A stretch of DNA of 5,466 nt from Bacteroidaceae bacterium (GCA_017466965.1 JAFTTD010000291.1:1-5466); one strand, 5' to 3'; shown: positions 1-5,466, counted from the first letter of the stretch. Translations and numbers: made by a program. Notes: generated by a model from the sequence alone, not told the origin.

Positions 1-1220
1 ACAGTGTCTTCCTCCAGGTCGGCCTTTTCAATGAGCATTTCGCGTGGAGCGTCAAGCACGCTCTTGGCAGTTTCAAGACCTAATGCCTTGATTGCTTCAA
101 TGATCCATTCGTCTATTTCGTCTTTGAACTCGTCAAGATAGATGTCTTCCATGTTGTCTTCTTCACCGTCAAGTTCGCGGAATACGTCTATAGTGTATTC
201 TGTAAGCAAGCTTGCAAGCTTGATGTTATGGCCGTTCTTTCCGATGGCGAGAGACACCTGGTCCGGCTTCAGATACACTTCTGCTTTTCTTGTTTCCTCA
301 TTGAGTACTATTGAAGAAACGTGTGCTGGACTTAAAGCTCTCTGGATGAAAAGCTTGATGTTTGAAGTGTAGTTGATGACATCTATATTTTCGTTGCGAA
401 GCTCGCGCACGATTCCATGAATACGGCTACCTTTTACTCCTACGCAGGCGCCTACAGGGTCAATACGCTCGTTGTAGCTTTCTACAGCAATCTTTGCTCT
501 TTCTCCCGGAATGCGGGCTACCTTGCGAACAGTTATGAGGCCATCATTGATTTCTGGAACCTCTTGCTCGAGAAGCTTCTGCATAAAGTCAGGAGAAGTA
601 CGGCTAAGAATGATTTTTGGATTATTGTTGAGGTTGTCAACACGAAGCACCAATGCACGTACAGCTTCGCCCTTGCGGTAGAAGTCGCTTGGTATCTGCT
701 CTGATTTAGGCAGAAGCAGTTCGTTGCCTTCATCGTCAAGCAAGAGGATTTCACGTTTCCATACCTGATATACTTCTGCACTAATGATTGTGCCTACTTT
801 GTCAACATACTTGTTGTAAAGGTTGTCGTGCTCAAGTTCAAGAATCTTTGAAGCCATAGTCTGGCGGAGATTAAGAATTGCACGGCGGCCAAAGTCTGTG
901 AAATTAACTTTCTCACTTACTTCTTCGCCTACTTCGTAGTCGTCATCAATTTTTTGTGCTTCAGAAAGAGCTATTTCCATGTTCTCGTTGCGAACGTCAC
1001 CATCCTCTACCACTGTTCTGTTGCGGTAAATTTCAAAGTCACCCTTGTCAGGGTTAACGATGACATCAAAGTTTTCGTCCGAACCGAACGTTTTCTGCAA
1101 CACACTGCGGAACGAATCCTCAAGCACGCTAACCAATGTGGTTCTGTCAATGTTCTTGGTCTCCTTGAAATCCTTGAATGTGTCAATCAAGTTTACCTGA
1201 TCCAATTTTTTCTTTGCCAT
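1..1220 (-). CDS. nusA: Transcription termination/antitermination factor NusA (3' end cut by window edge)
   Basis: NusA binds RNA polymerase and nascent RNA and modulates pausing, termination and antitermination in the cytoplasm. Reading the minus strand from the ATG at 1220 gives 406 uninterrupted codons to the left edge, starting MAKKKLDQVNLIDTFKDF. Visible domains are an N-terminal polymerase-binding domain (about 1-135), an S1 RNA-binding domain (about 139-208, beginning near KVGTIISAEV), KH1 (about 215-285, with the GVKG loop at 261-264 after DPVGACV) and KH2 (about 286-350, with GKNG at 327-330). An acidic helical C-terminal segment resembling a helix-hairpin-helix region follows (about 355-406). 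Both KH GxxG loops are intact. As I recall, Bacteroidota NusA is only slightly longer than 400 residues and lacks the two long acidic repeats of E. coli, so only a few codons should be missing. The start fits the family N-terminus; upstream is A/T-rich without a Shine-Dalgarno sequence, as is usual in this phylum. It follows rimP, the classical order, with infB expected next. Confidence 0.97.
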   Translation of the reverse strand, partial: MAKKKLDQVNLIDTFKDFKETKNIDRTTLVSVLEDSFRSVLQKTFGSDENFDVIVNPDKGDFEIYRNRTVVEDGDVRNENMEIALSEAQKIDDDYEVGEEVSEKVNFTDFGRRAILNLRQTMASKILELEHDNLYNKYVDKVGTIISAEVYQVWKREILLLDDEGNELLLPKSEQIPSDFYRKGEAVRALVLRVDNLNNNPKIILSRTSPDFMQKLLEQEVPEINDGLITVRKVARIPGERAKIAVESYNERIDPVGACVGVKGSRIHGIVRELRNENIDVINYTSNIKLFIQRALSPAHVSSIVLNEETRKAEVYLKPDQVSLAIGKNGHNIKLASLLTEYTIDVFRELDGEEDNMEDIYLDEFKDEIDEWIIEAIKALGLETAKSVLDAPREMLIEKADLEEDT

Positions 1221-1251
1221 TTTTTATATTATTTTCTTTTAATTATTCAGA

Positions 1252-1275
1252 TTTGAGTTTTTGAGTTCTTAAGTT
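1252..1275. repeat. Tandem octamer repeat, three copies of YTTRAGTT
   Basis: The copies are TTTGAGTT, TTTGAGTT and CTTAAGTT, in register. They sit 32-55 bases upstream of the nusA start codon, so in the transcript they lie just ahead of the nusA translation-initiation region. Their GAGTT core is the reverse complement of the AACTC core of the repeats at 1311-1326, 1384-1391 and 1464-1479. Confidence 0.75.
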
Positions 1276-1335
1276 TGTTAGCCAGGCAATGTCATCCAAT
1301 GCATTTGTCTGAACTCCTGAACTCCCTTCTTAAAA

Positions 1336-1370
1336 GGTTATAAGGTTGTGAGGTTGTAAGGTTATAAGGT
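1336..1370. repeat. Tandem octamer repeat GGTTRTRA, four copies plus a partial fifth
   Basis: The copies are GGTTATAA, GGTTGTGA, GGTTGTAA and GGTTATAA at 1336-1367, followed by GGT at 1368-1370. The unit is exactly 8 bases and differences are A/G transitions only. It lies in the middle of the rimP-nusA spacer and is non-coding in any supported frame. Such an array could change copy number by replication slippage. Confidence 0.9.
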
Positions 1371-1394
1371 GTGGACACTACGTGAACTCCTTTG

Positions 1395-1410
1395 TGCCGA
1401 TAAACCGGCA
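1395..1410. other. Small inverted repeat in the rimP-nusA spacer
   Basis: TGCCG (1395-1399) and CGGCA (1406-1410) are perfectly complementary around a 6-base loop. It is a short but G/C-rich stem in an otherwise A/T-rich spacer, 10 bases from the larger stem at 1421-1443. There is no U-tract on either side. Function is unknown. Confidence 0.4.
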
Positions 1411-1420
1411 GTCGTCGCAA

Positions 1421-1443
1421 GCATTGCTTCTATTACGCAATGC
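1421..1443. other. Inverted repeat / stem-loop in the rimP-nusA spacer
   Basis: GCATTGC (1421-1427) and GCAATGC (1437-1443) form a perfect 7-bp stem with a 9-base loop. On the transcribed strand the stem is followed by TTGCGACGAC rather than a run of T, so it does not look like an intrinsic terminator. It could be an RNA processing or stability element between rimP and nusA, or simply part of the repeat cluster. Confidence 0.6.
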
Positions 1444-1463
1444 CATAATTCATAATTAAAGAC

Positions 1464-1479
1464 TTAACTCCTTAACTCC
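1464..1479. repeat. Tandem octamer repeat TTAACTCC, two exact copies
   Basis: Two identical adjacent octamers; on the transcribed minus strand they read GGAGTTAA twice, starting 22 bases after the rimP stop codon. They are related to the GAACTCCY pair at 1311-1326 and the single copy at 1384-1391. Because each minus-strand unit contains GGAG, it has a Shine-Dalgarno-like look, but no start codon follows at a useful distance. Confidence 0.75.
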
Positions 1480-1501
1480 AAAAAACTTCCTCTCTCCTTT
1501 T

Positions 1502-1969
1502 TTACTTGAAGTCAATGACAGCCTTAACCCATTTTACATCGTTGTAGCCAAAAGGCATTTCTGTTTCCACTATTTGAGGGCGTTTCTTTCCCTCTACTTT
1601 CTGCTTCTGGCTTACTGTCACAACAAATCCATTATCATCGGCAGATGTGAGCACTCCTTCCATTTTGCGGCCATCGGCAGTCAGGAACTCAATGTCATTG
1701 CCTATGTTGTTGATATACTGCTGAACAACTTTGAAAGGCTGGCCTATTCCGGCTGACCCCACTTCAAGCTCGTAGTCCTCTTCCTCACGATCAAACTTAG
1801 ATTCAATGAAGCGGCTGAGCTCACAGCAGTCTTCTATCCATACACCCTCCTTGTGGTCTATCTCCACTACAATTCTGTTCTGGTTGTCAACGCTAATATC
1901 TACAAGAAAGTACTCTTTTCCCTCAAGCCACTCTTCAACTGTGGCTTTAACATTGCTTTTGTCAATCAT
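1502..1969 (-). CDS. rimP: Ribosome maturation factor RimP
   Basis: RimP assists maturation of the 30S ribosomal subunit in the cytoplasm. The 155-residue protein starting MIDKSNVKATVEEWLEGK has the family's two-domain layout: an alpha/beta N-terminal domain (about 1-70, including the conserved stretch VVEIDHKEGVWIEDCCELS at 34-52) and a C-terminal SH3-like barrel (about 78-155). The linking signature, SSPGLDRPL-like in proteobacteria, appears here as VGSAGIGQPF (70-79), the form I associate with Bacteroidota. I chose the ATG at 1969 because the resulting N-terminus and length fit the family. An in-frame ATG at 1993 and a TTG at 2002 would add 8 or 11 residues that do not look conserved. No strong ribosome binding site lies directly upstream, only a purine-rich AGAAGAAAAA, normal for this phylum. 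It has its own promoter at 2046-2077 and is followed by nusA after an unusually long 281-base spacer. Confidence 0.95.
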   Translation of the reverse strand: MIDKSNVKATVEEWLEGKEYFLVDISVDNQNRIVVEIDHKEGVWIEDCCELSRFIESKFDREEEDYELEVGSAGIGQPFKVVQQYINNIGNDIEFLTADGRKMEGVLTSADDNGFVVTVSQKQKVEGKKRPQIVETEMPFGYNDVKWVKAVIDFK

Positions 1970-2004
1970 AAATTTTTCTTCTGTCAAAGGCATATATAAC
2001 AATT

Positions 2005-2029
2005 AGGAGGGAACTTTCAGCCCCCTCCT
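2005..2029 (-). promoter_or_regulatory. Leader stem-loop in the rimP 5' untranslated region
   Basis: On the minus strand AGGAGGG (2029-2023) and CCCTCCT (2011-2005) form a perfect 7-bp, G/C-rich stem with an 11-base loop, lying between the predicted transcription start (about 2040) and the rimP ATG at 1969. No T-run follows, so it is not a typical terminator. The 5' arm lies in AAGGAGG, a full Shine-Dalgarno-type sequence, and the 3' arm resembles the anti-Shine-Dalgarno tail of 16S rRNA. It may act as a translational or stability control element; this is inferred from sequence only. Confidence 0.55.
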
Positions 2030-2045
2030 TCTTCCATTGATGTCG

Positions 2046-2077
2046 CAAAAGTAGTGAAAAAACATTAACCTTACAAC
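2046..2077 (-). promoter_or_regulatory. Bacteroidota-type sigma promoter for rimP(-nusA)
   Basis: On the minus strand GTTG (2077-2074) is followed after exactly 20 bases by TACTTTTG (2053-2046). This matches the known Bacteroidota primary-sigma consensus of a TTTG-like -33 box and a TAnnTTTG -7 box separated by about 19-21 bases, with three of four bases matching at -33 and all fixed bases matching at -7. Transcription would begin near 2040, leaving a leader of about 70 bases before the rimP ATG. The position between the stop of the upstream membrane protein gene (2142) and rimP makes it the natural operon promoter. Confidence 0.8.
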
Positions 2078-2141
2078 TTTTTCTTAATATTTTTAAGTTC
2101 TTTCAGCGCCGTTGCCGAATTGCTGAGAAAAATATTCATAC

Positions 2142-3575
2142 CTATCTATATGTCACCTCTTTCCATTTCCTTCCCAATTCTTGAGATTCTTCAGATAGCA
2201 TTTTCTCGTCGTATACATTCCAACTATTGTAGCATACTTCGCAATCATAGCAATACAGCCATCTGTTATATACTGACGTTGTTCTCAGAAGTTTCTTCGC
2301 TCCTTCAACTTCTGCATCCTTGTTGCGTTTGTTTATCACCGAATCAGGTATTTTCTCCCAATGTTCCCTTTCTTCAATAATCATCCCCATGTCTATTCTC
2401 TCCATCGGCTCGCGATAGAAAGTGTGGCATTTCCCACATCTGTGCTCATTGAAGAATATGAAGACATAAATAATCAATACTAAGTCTGTTATCAGTCCAA
2501 TGACAAGCATAAGAAATCTGTAATTAAAAATAATATCGATTTCAATAGGAATAAATCCTATTAGTATGAAGATGTTAATCAAGTTAATGACGCTCATGTT
2601 GGCTATATGCAGAAACGCTGTTACAACAAAAGGGAGGACTATGGCGCACAGAACACATTTCAAGGCAATAATTGCAAGAGCTGTCAGAATGAAATTTCCG
2701 AACGACTCAGATACTCTTATGTCTGCCTCTCTGCAAAAGATAATCCATGCCAATAGGATGGGGATAAGCACCATAAGCCACAAAAAGTTTGCAAGTAATG
2801 AGCCTATGCGGTAATTTATGTCTTTGTCTTCAAGCCAATCTCCGTTTCCCATTCCGTTGTATTGAATTCTCCATGCAGCATGAAGCATGAGGCATCTTGT
2901 TCCGAGTGTCATCATTACTACTATCAGCATATTCCACAAATCATCATTGGTGTCATTGTTGTCTATGCAAGTGATAGATGAGAATGTTGGCACCATTGTA
3001 GCAAAAACCACAAGGTATGCTATAAGCGGAGACATTTTCTTTCCTGTATTGTATTTCTTCTTCAACAGATAAATCAAATATCCTTCCAGGGCAAAAATAA
3101 ACAGGAATATCAAAAGAACTAACCATACAGGCTGTTTGACAAGAAATTCATAAAACGGCTCTGTAATAACTTTCCCCGTCCTTGTAATAGCTTCCCAAAC
3201 AACTGCTAAAGGCCCGTTTTCAAAAAATTCTTCTTTTAGAGAACGCTCCTTCTTTTCCTCAATGACAGGCTCTTTCTCTGCAAGAAAAGAAGAGCTTACA
3301 TATCCTTCATCTCCTTGGCTTGTTTTTATTTTTACCCAACCATCAGCAACAGCACTGCTGTCTGTTACATATACAATGTCTTTTGGCTGAAGTTGGTTCT
3401 TCACTGAGTACTGCTTCCCTGGACCGCTACGCATGTTTAGGCTTTGCTTAGAAGTCACAGTCGCCTCCGACAAATAATTCTCCTCTCCGTAACTTGCTTC
3501 TGCATACATTACAGAAAAGAACAATAAGAACACTGTTCGTAATAATGAACGATGTAAGTACATTGTTTTTTTCAT
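2142..3575 (-). CDS. SH3-domain, multi-pass membrane protein with C-terminal cysteine cluster
   Basis: I do not recognise a named family for the whole 477-residue protein. It begins with a Sec signal peptide (1-27, hydrophobic LLRTVFLLFF core, likely cleavage after A25-E26-A27). A bacterial SH3 domain of the SH3_3 kind follows (about 37-98, with SLNMRSGPGKQYS at 45-57 and GYVSSSFLAE at 91-100). A charged linker leads to about seven membrane segments: 150-171, 182-204, 213-235, 257-281, 292-322, 325-349 and 352-375. The basic KKKYNTGKK after the first segment supports N-outside, C-inside topology. The cytoplasmic tail has C380-x2-C383 and, 58 residues later, C442-x2-C445-x2-C448, resembling a zinc ribbon split by a charged insert. 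Extracellular SH3b domains often bind cell-wall peptides, so a sensory or envelope-scaffold role is possible but inferred. The start at 3575 (MKKTMY) gives a good signal peptide; M5 at 3563 is an alternative. It lies 82 bases after the BACON-repeat gene; I saw no convincing promoter or terminator in that gap. Confidence 0.85.
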   Translation of the reverse strand: MKKTMYLHRSLLRTVFLLFFSVMYAEASYGEENYLSEATVTSKQSLNMRSGPGKQYSVKNQLQPKDIVYVTDSSAVADGWVKIKTSQGDEGYVSSSFLAEKEPVIEEKKERSLKEEFFENGPLAVVWEAITRTGKVITEPFYEFLVKQPVWLVLLIFLFIFALEGYLIYLLKKKYNTGKKMSPLIAYLVVFATMVPTFSSITCIDNNDTNDDLWNMLIVVMMTLGTRCLMLHAAWRIQYNGMGNGDWLEDKDINYRIGSLLANFLWLMVLIPILLAWIIFCREADIRVSESFGNFILTALAIIALKCVLCAIVLPFVVTAFLHIANMSVINLINIFILIGFIPIEIDIIFNYRFLMLVIGLITDLVLIIYVFIFFNEHRCGKCHTFYREPMERIDMGMIIEEREHWEKIPDSVINKRNKDAEVEGAKKLLRTTSVYNRWLYCYDCEVCYNSWNVYDEKMLSEESQELGRKWKEVTYR

Positions 3576-3657
3576 AAAAGATGATTATAATCTGTTTTTA
3601 ATACAGCTCATTCTGTTGAGGCATTTCAAACTGGCATAGTTCTGCTTTCCAAAAACA

Positions 3658-5466
3658 TCATCTTCTGATTTTCACGTTCTTGAGAACTAAATCACTCTCT
3701 TGGTTTGTCTTGATGGTTATATTGGAAAATTCAGTCGCATTTTCGTCAACGTTGTAAAGGCGAATAGTTCCTTTCACTGTTACGTCTTCAGGAATATATG
3801 TACTTCCCTGTCCAGCAGAGGGCGCGTCATTTGCGAATGCAAGTTGCAGGTCGTTGTTGTAGTATTTGTTGCCTTGGTCATCGTATGCAAAACCATTTTG
3901 GTGTCCTCCTCTGATTTGCAAATATATTTTAGAAGAGCTTGTGTTCTTGACATAGAATTTTATAGTAGTGTAAGTGCTTCCAGCCTTGCAGTCAATTAAT
4001 GTGAAATCCAAGTTTTCGTTACAAGTGACAATAGTGCCGGTTGTGCTCGGAGAAGGTAAATTCACGGATGTTCTGCCTTCAATAGCTACATTTTTCAGGA
4101 TTAAGTCACTCCCCATGTTTGTAGTAAGTGCAATGTGCTTAATTTGTGATACATCTGCAGCGACATTTAGAATTTTAACGGTGATTTTAGTCATTATACC
4201 ATCGGGTATTTCTGTACTCGCTTGTCCTGCAGAAGGCGCGTCATTTGCGAATGCAAGCTGCAGGTCGTTATTGTAGTATTTGTTGCCTTGATCATCGTAT
4301 GCATAACCATTTTGATAACCACCTCTAATTTGAACATATTTACTGTCGCTTCCCTCATTCTTCACTTTCATGTCAATTGTCACGGTTGTTCCGGATATTT
4401 TACAACTTGTAAGAGTGAATTTCAAATCTTCATGGCATGAAATGATTTCTGCATTTTCGCCTCCAGGAATTTGCTCTTCCTCCACTGTCATGCTAACAGG
4501 GATGCGGATGTCTTCAAGGTCTGAGCGTACAACAAGTGTGAAATTGTATTCACCGGCAGACAGGCCTGTACGGTTGGCGCTGATTGTGATTCTTTCTAAC
4601 GTGTTGCCGTCTGTAGGATCATATTCTGAAATAAAACCGCTTGTTTTGCTGAAAGTCGCCCAGCTGTAATCACCTTCACCCTGAAGCTCATACATTGTCG
4701 GTCCGTTATGCGACATGATTGCAAATGTCACGCTTTCGTTTGTTCCTAAAATTAGTGCGCTTGGTGTGACTTCAAGATAGCGAGCGCCTTTCTTTGTAGC
4801 ATTAATTGTGACAGGGAATGATTCTCCGTAAGCATTTACAAGGATGGTTGTGGAGTTGTTGCCTTCTGCCATCAAATCTCTGTTTATTTCTACCTTTACG
4901 GCACTGCTTTTATCCATAGCTGTTGCTCCTGTGGTTGGATATACGCTCAACCAATTCACATCTACACCTGTTATTTCCCAAGAAATATCTCCTGCATTTC
5001 CTTCGTTCTTAATGTTGAAGGTTAGTGAAGTCTGGTCTGTTCCGAAGTCAAGTGTGTTTGTGCTTAGTGAAATCTTGGCAACCTTCTCTTCTCCAACAGC
5101 GTTTATAGTTACACGTTGTGATTCACCTTCAGAATTAACGAGTATTGTTGTGGTCTGTTCTCCCTGCGGCAGTTTCTCGCGGTCCAGGTCAATCTTTACA
5201 GTGCTGCTTTTGCCCATGGCAGTAACACCCGTAACAGGAGACACTTTAATCCATTCAGCGTCAATGTCTGATATGCTCCATTCAATATCCCCGATGTTTC
5301 CCTCGTTTTTGATGTCAAAAGTCAGTGAACTATATGAGTCTCCAAAATTCAGCGTGTTAGTGTTAAGAGTCAGTTTGGAGATTTTCTCTTCTGCTTCAGC
5401 TGTGATTTTCAGTGCTACAGATTCCTTGTCTGCATTCACAAGAATTGAAATTTCTTTGTCTTCAGT
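3658..5466 (-). CDS. BACON-repeat protein with duplicated DUF4352-like C-terminal domains (5' end outside window)
   Basis: The reading frame is open from the right edge to TGA at 3660-3658, giving the last 602 residues. Numbering from the first visible codon, residues 1-27 are the end of a BACON-like repeat (ISILVNADKES pairs with TTILVNSEGES of the next repeat). BACON-like repeats then occupy 28-127, 128-227 and a more divergent 228-335. The first two have an exact 100-residue period and share TLDFG-like, IKNEGN, W-x-x-x-x-P-x-T-G and TTILVN blocks. Two copies of another beta-rich domain follow (about 337-465 and 478-602), each with a Cys pair 11 apart (C344/C355, C482/C493), a VKN strand and AYDDQGNKYYNNDLQLAF; the pattern resembles DUF4352/immunoglobulin-like domains. 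BACON domains are common in exported Bacteroidota proteins, often glycan- or mucin-related. A cell-surface or periplasmic binding protein is likely, but no enzyme domain is visible and the ligand is unknown. A signal sequence should lie to the right of the window. Codon use and composition are similar to the neighbours. Confidence 0.88.
   Translation of the reverse strand, partial: TEDKEISILVNADKESVALKITAEAEEKISKLTLNTNTLNFGDSYSSLTFDIKNEGNIGDIEWSISDIDAEWIKVSPVTGVTAMGKSSTVKIDLDREKLPQGEQTTTILVNSEGESQRVTINAVGEEKVAKISLSTNTLDFGTDQTSLTFNIKNEGNAGDISWEITGVDVNWLSVYPTTGATAMDKSSAVKVEINRDLMAEGNNSTTILVNAYGESFPVTINATKKGARYLEVTPSALILGTNESVTFAIMSHNGPTMYELQGEGDYSWATFSKTSGFISEYDPTDGNTLERITISANRTGLSAGEYNFTLVVRSDLEDIRIPVSMTVEEEQIPGGENAEIISCHEDLKFTLTSCKISGTTVTIDMKVKNEGSDSKYVQIRGGYQNGYAYDDQGNKYYNNDLQLAFANDAPSAGQASTEIPDGIMTKITVKILNVAADVSQIKHIALTTNMGSDLILKNVAIEGRTSVNLPSPSTTGTIVTCNENLDFTLIDCKAGSTYTTIKFYVKNTSSSKIYLQIRGGHQNGFAYDDQGNKYYNNDLQLAFANDAPSAGQGSTYIPEDVTVKGTIRLYNVDENATEFSNITIKTNQESDLVLKNVKIRR
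3809..3918. repeat. Direct repeat copy A, inside the last C-terminal domain of the BACON-repeat gene
   Basis: This 110-base stretch matches 4223-4332 at a constant offset of 414 bases (138 codons) without gaps; I count 11 mismatches, about 90% identity. Five of the differences are bunched at the 3' end of the plus-strand alignment. It encodes the minus-strand segment from QIRGGHQNGFAYDDQG through NDAPSAG. Identity falls off sharply on both sides although the surrounding domains are clearly homologous. Confidence 0.9.
4223..4332. repeat. Direct repeat copy B, inside the first DUF4352-like domain of the BACON-repeat gene
   Basis: Partner of 3809-3918, encoding QIRGGYQNGYAYDDQG through NDAPSAG on the minus strand. 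From AYDDQG to APSAG the two proteins are identical, with a handful of silent differences (for example CCC/CCT, GCT/GCA, AAC/AAT, GAC/GAT). Recombination between the copies would remove or add exactly 138 codons in frame, i.e. one whole domain. Confidence 0.9.

Larger units (their letters stand above)
1221..1501. other. Repeat-rich rimP-nusA intergenic spacer
   Basis: This 281-base gap separates the rimP stop from the nusA start and has no credible gene. It is built largely of short degenerate tandem repeats with a unit of 7-8 bases: TTTGAGTT twice plus CTTAAGTT (1252-1275), GAACTCCY twice (1311-1326) with another GAACTCCT at 1384-1391, GGTTRTRA four times (1336-1367), CATAATT twice (1444-1457) and TTAACTCC twice (1464-1479). 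Two small hairpins lie at 1395-1410 and 1421-1443. Several GAGTT/AACTC elements face each other, so long-range pairing in the transcript is possible. I found no TAnnTTTG promoter box on the minus strand and no hairpin followed by a U-tract, so rimP and nusA are probably co-transcribed through it. My recollection is that similar GGAGTTAA-type and ATGAATT-type runs are common between genes in Prevotella and Bacteroides. Confidence 0.7.

Noticed and set aside
142..1256. Plus-strand and alternative-frame ORFs opposite nusA (for example 142-372, 417-704, 954-1256)
   Set aside because: They lie antisense to a clear, well-conserved NusA reading frame and show no domain or start-site support.
1362..1424. 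Twenty-codon minus-strand ORF in the rimP-nusA spacer (ATG at 1424, TAA at 1364-1362)
   Set aside because: It is made of the repeat and hairpin sequence, is very short, and has no recognisable features.
1252..1479. CRISPR array
   Set aside because: The repeats are only 7-8 bases, degenerate and directly abutting, with no unique spacers of regular length.
1970..2002. Upstream TTG (2002) or ATG (1993) as the rimP start
   Set aside because: They add 8-11 residues that do not fit the RimP N-terminus, and the TTG lies directly against the leader hairpin. The ATG at 1969 gives the expected 155-residue length.
2078..2141. Intrinsic terminator for the membrane protein gene
   Set aside because: CAGC/GCTG can pair weakly around 2104-2128 and CTTAA/TTAAG lies further on, but the stems are short and no T-run follows on the transcribed strand.
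3576..3657. Promoter for the SH3 membrane protein gene
   Set aside because: A TTTG occurs here, but no TAnnTTTG box sits at the right distance; the nearest TATTAAAA is 23 bases away and a poor match.
2120..4669. Plus-strand ORFs opposite rimP, the membrane protein gene and the BACON-repeat gene
   Set aside because: All are shadows of long minus-strand genes with recognisable domains; their translations look like random antisense sequence.
5437..5439. GTG codon at 5439 as the start of the BACON-repeat gene
   Set aside because: The frame stays open through nine more codons to the window edge, and those codons match the end of the preceding repeat (ISILVNADKES against TTILVNSEGES). The real start is outside the window.

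Overview
The window looks like a piece of a Bacteroidota chromosome, most likely order Bacteroidales (Prevotella/Bacteroides-like). Three things support this: the RimP and NusA sequences, a near-consensus Bacteroidota promoter (GTTG, 20 bases, TACTTTTG) in front of rimP, and BACON-type repeats, which are characteristic of this phylum. Genus cannot be fixed from the sequence alone. All four genes are on the minus strand, so transcription runs from right to left.

In transcription order: (1) 5466-3658, the C-terminal 602 residues of a large, probably exported protein whose start lies beyond the right edge. It has the tail of one BACON-like repeat, three further BACON-like repeats, and two copies of a DUF4352-like immunoglobulin-fold domain. 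The two copies share an almost identical core. (2) 3575-2142, a complete 477-residue membrane protein with a signal peptide, an extracytoplasmic bacterial SH3 domain, about seven membrane segments and a cytoplasmic cysteine cluster resembling a split zinc ribbon. (3) A short spacer with the rimP promoter and a leader hairpin. (4) 1969-1502, rimP, the 30S maturation factor. (5) A 281-base spacer unusually rich in short tandem repeats and small hairpins. (6) 1220-1, nusA, the transcription elongation/termination factor, complete except for its last few codons; infB is the expected next gene beyond the left edge, but it is not visible.

The left half is the conserved rimP-nusA transcription/translation operon. 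The right half is accessory cell-envelope material with no recognised link to it. The promoter inside the spacer argues that rimP-nusA is transcribed separately from the two upstream genes.

The points most worth a second look are the rimP leader, where a strong Shine-Dalgarno-like sequence is paired with an anti-Shine-Dalgarno-like sequence; the patch of near identity inside otherwise diverged duplicated domains; the SH3/7TM/cysteine-cluster architecture; and the repeat-filled rimP-nusA spacer. I saw no CRISPR array, tRNA, rRNA or transposon, and no complete new multi-gene system that I could defend.
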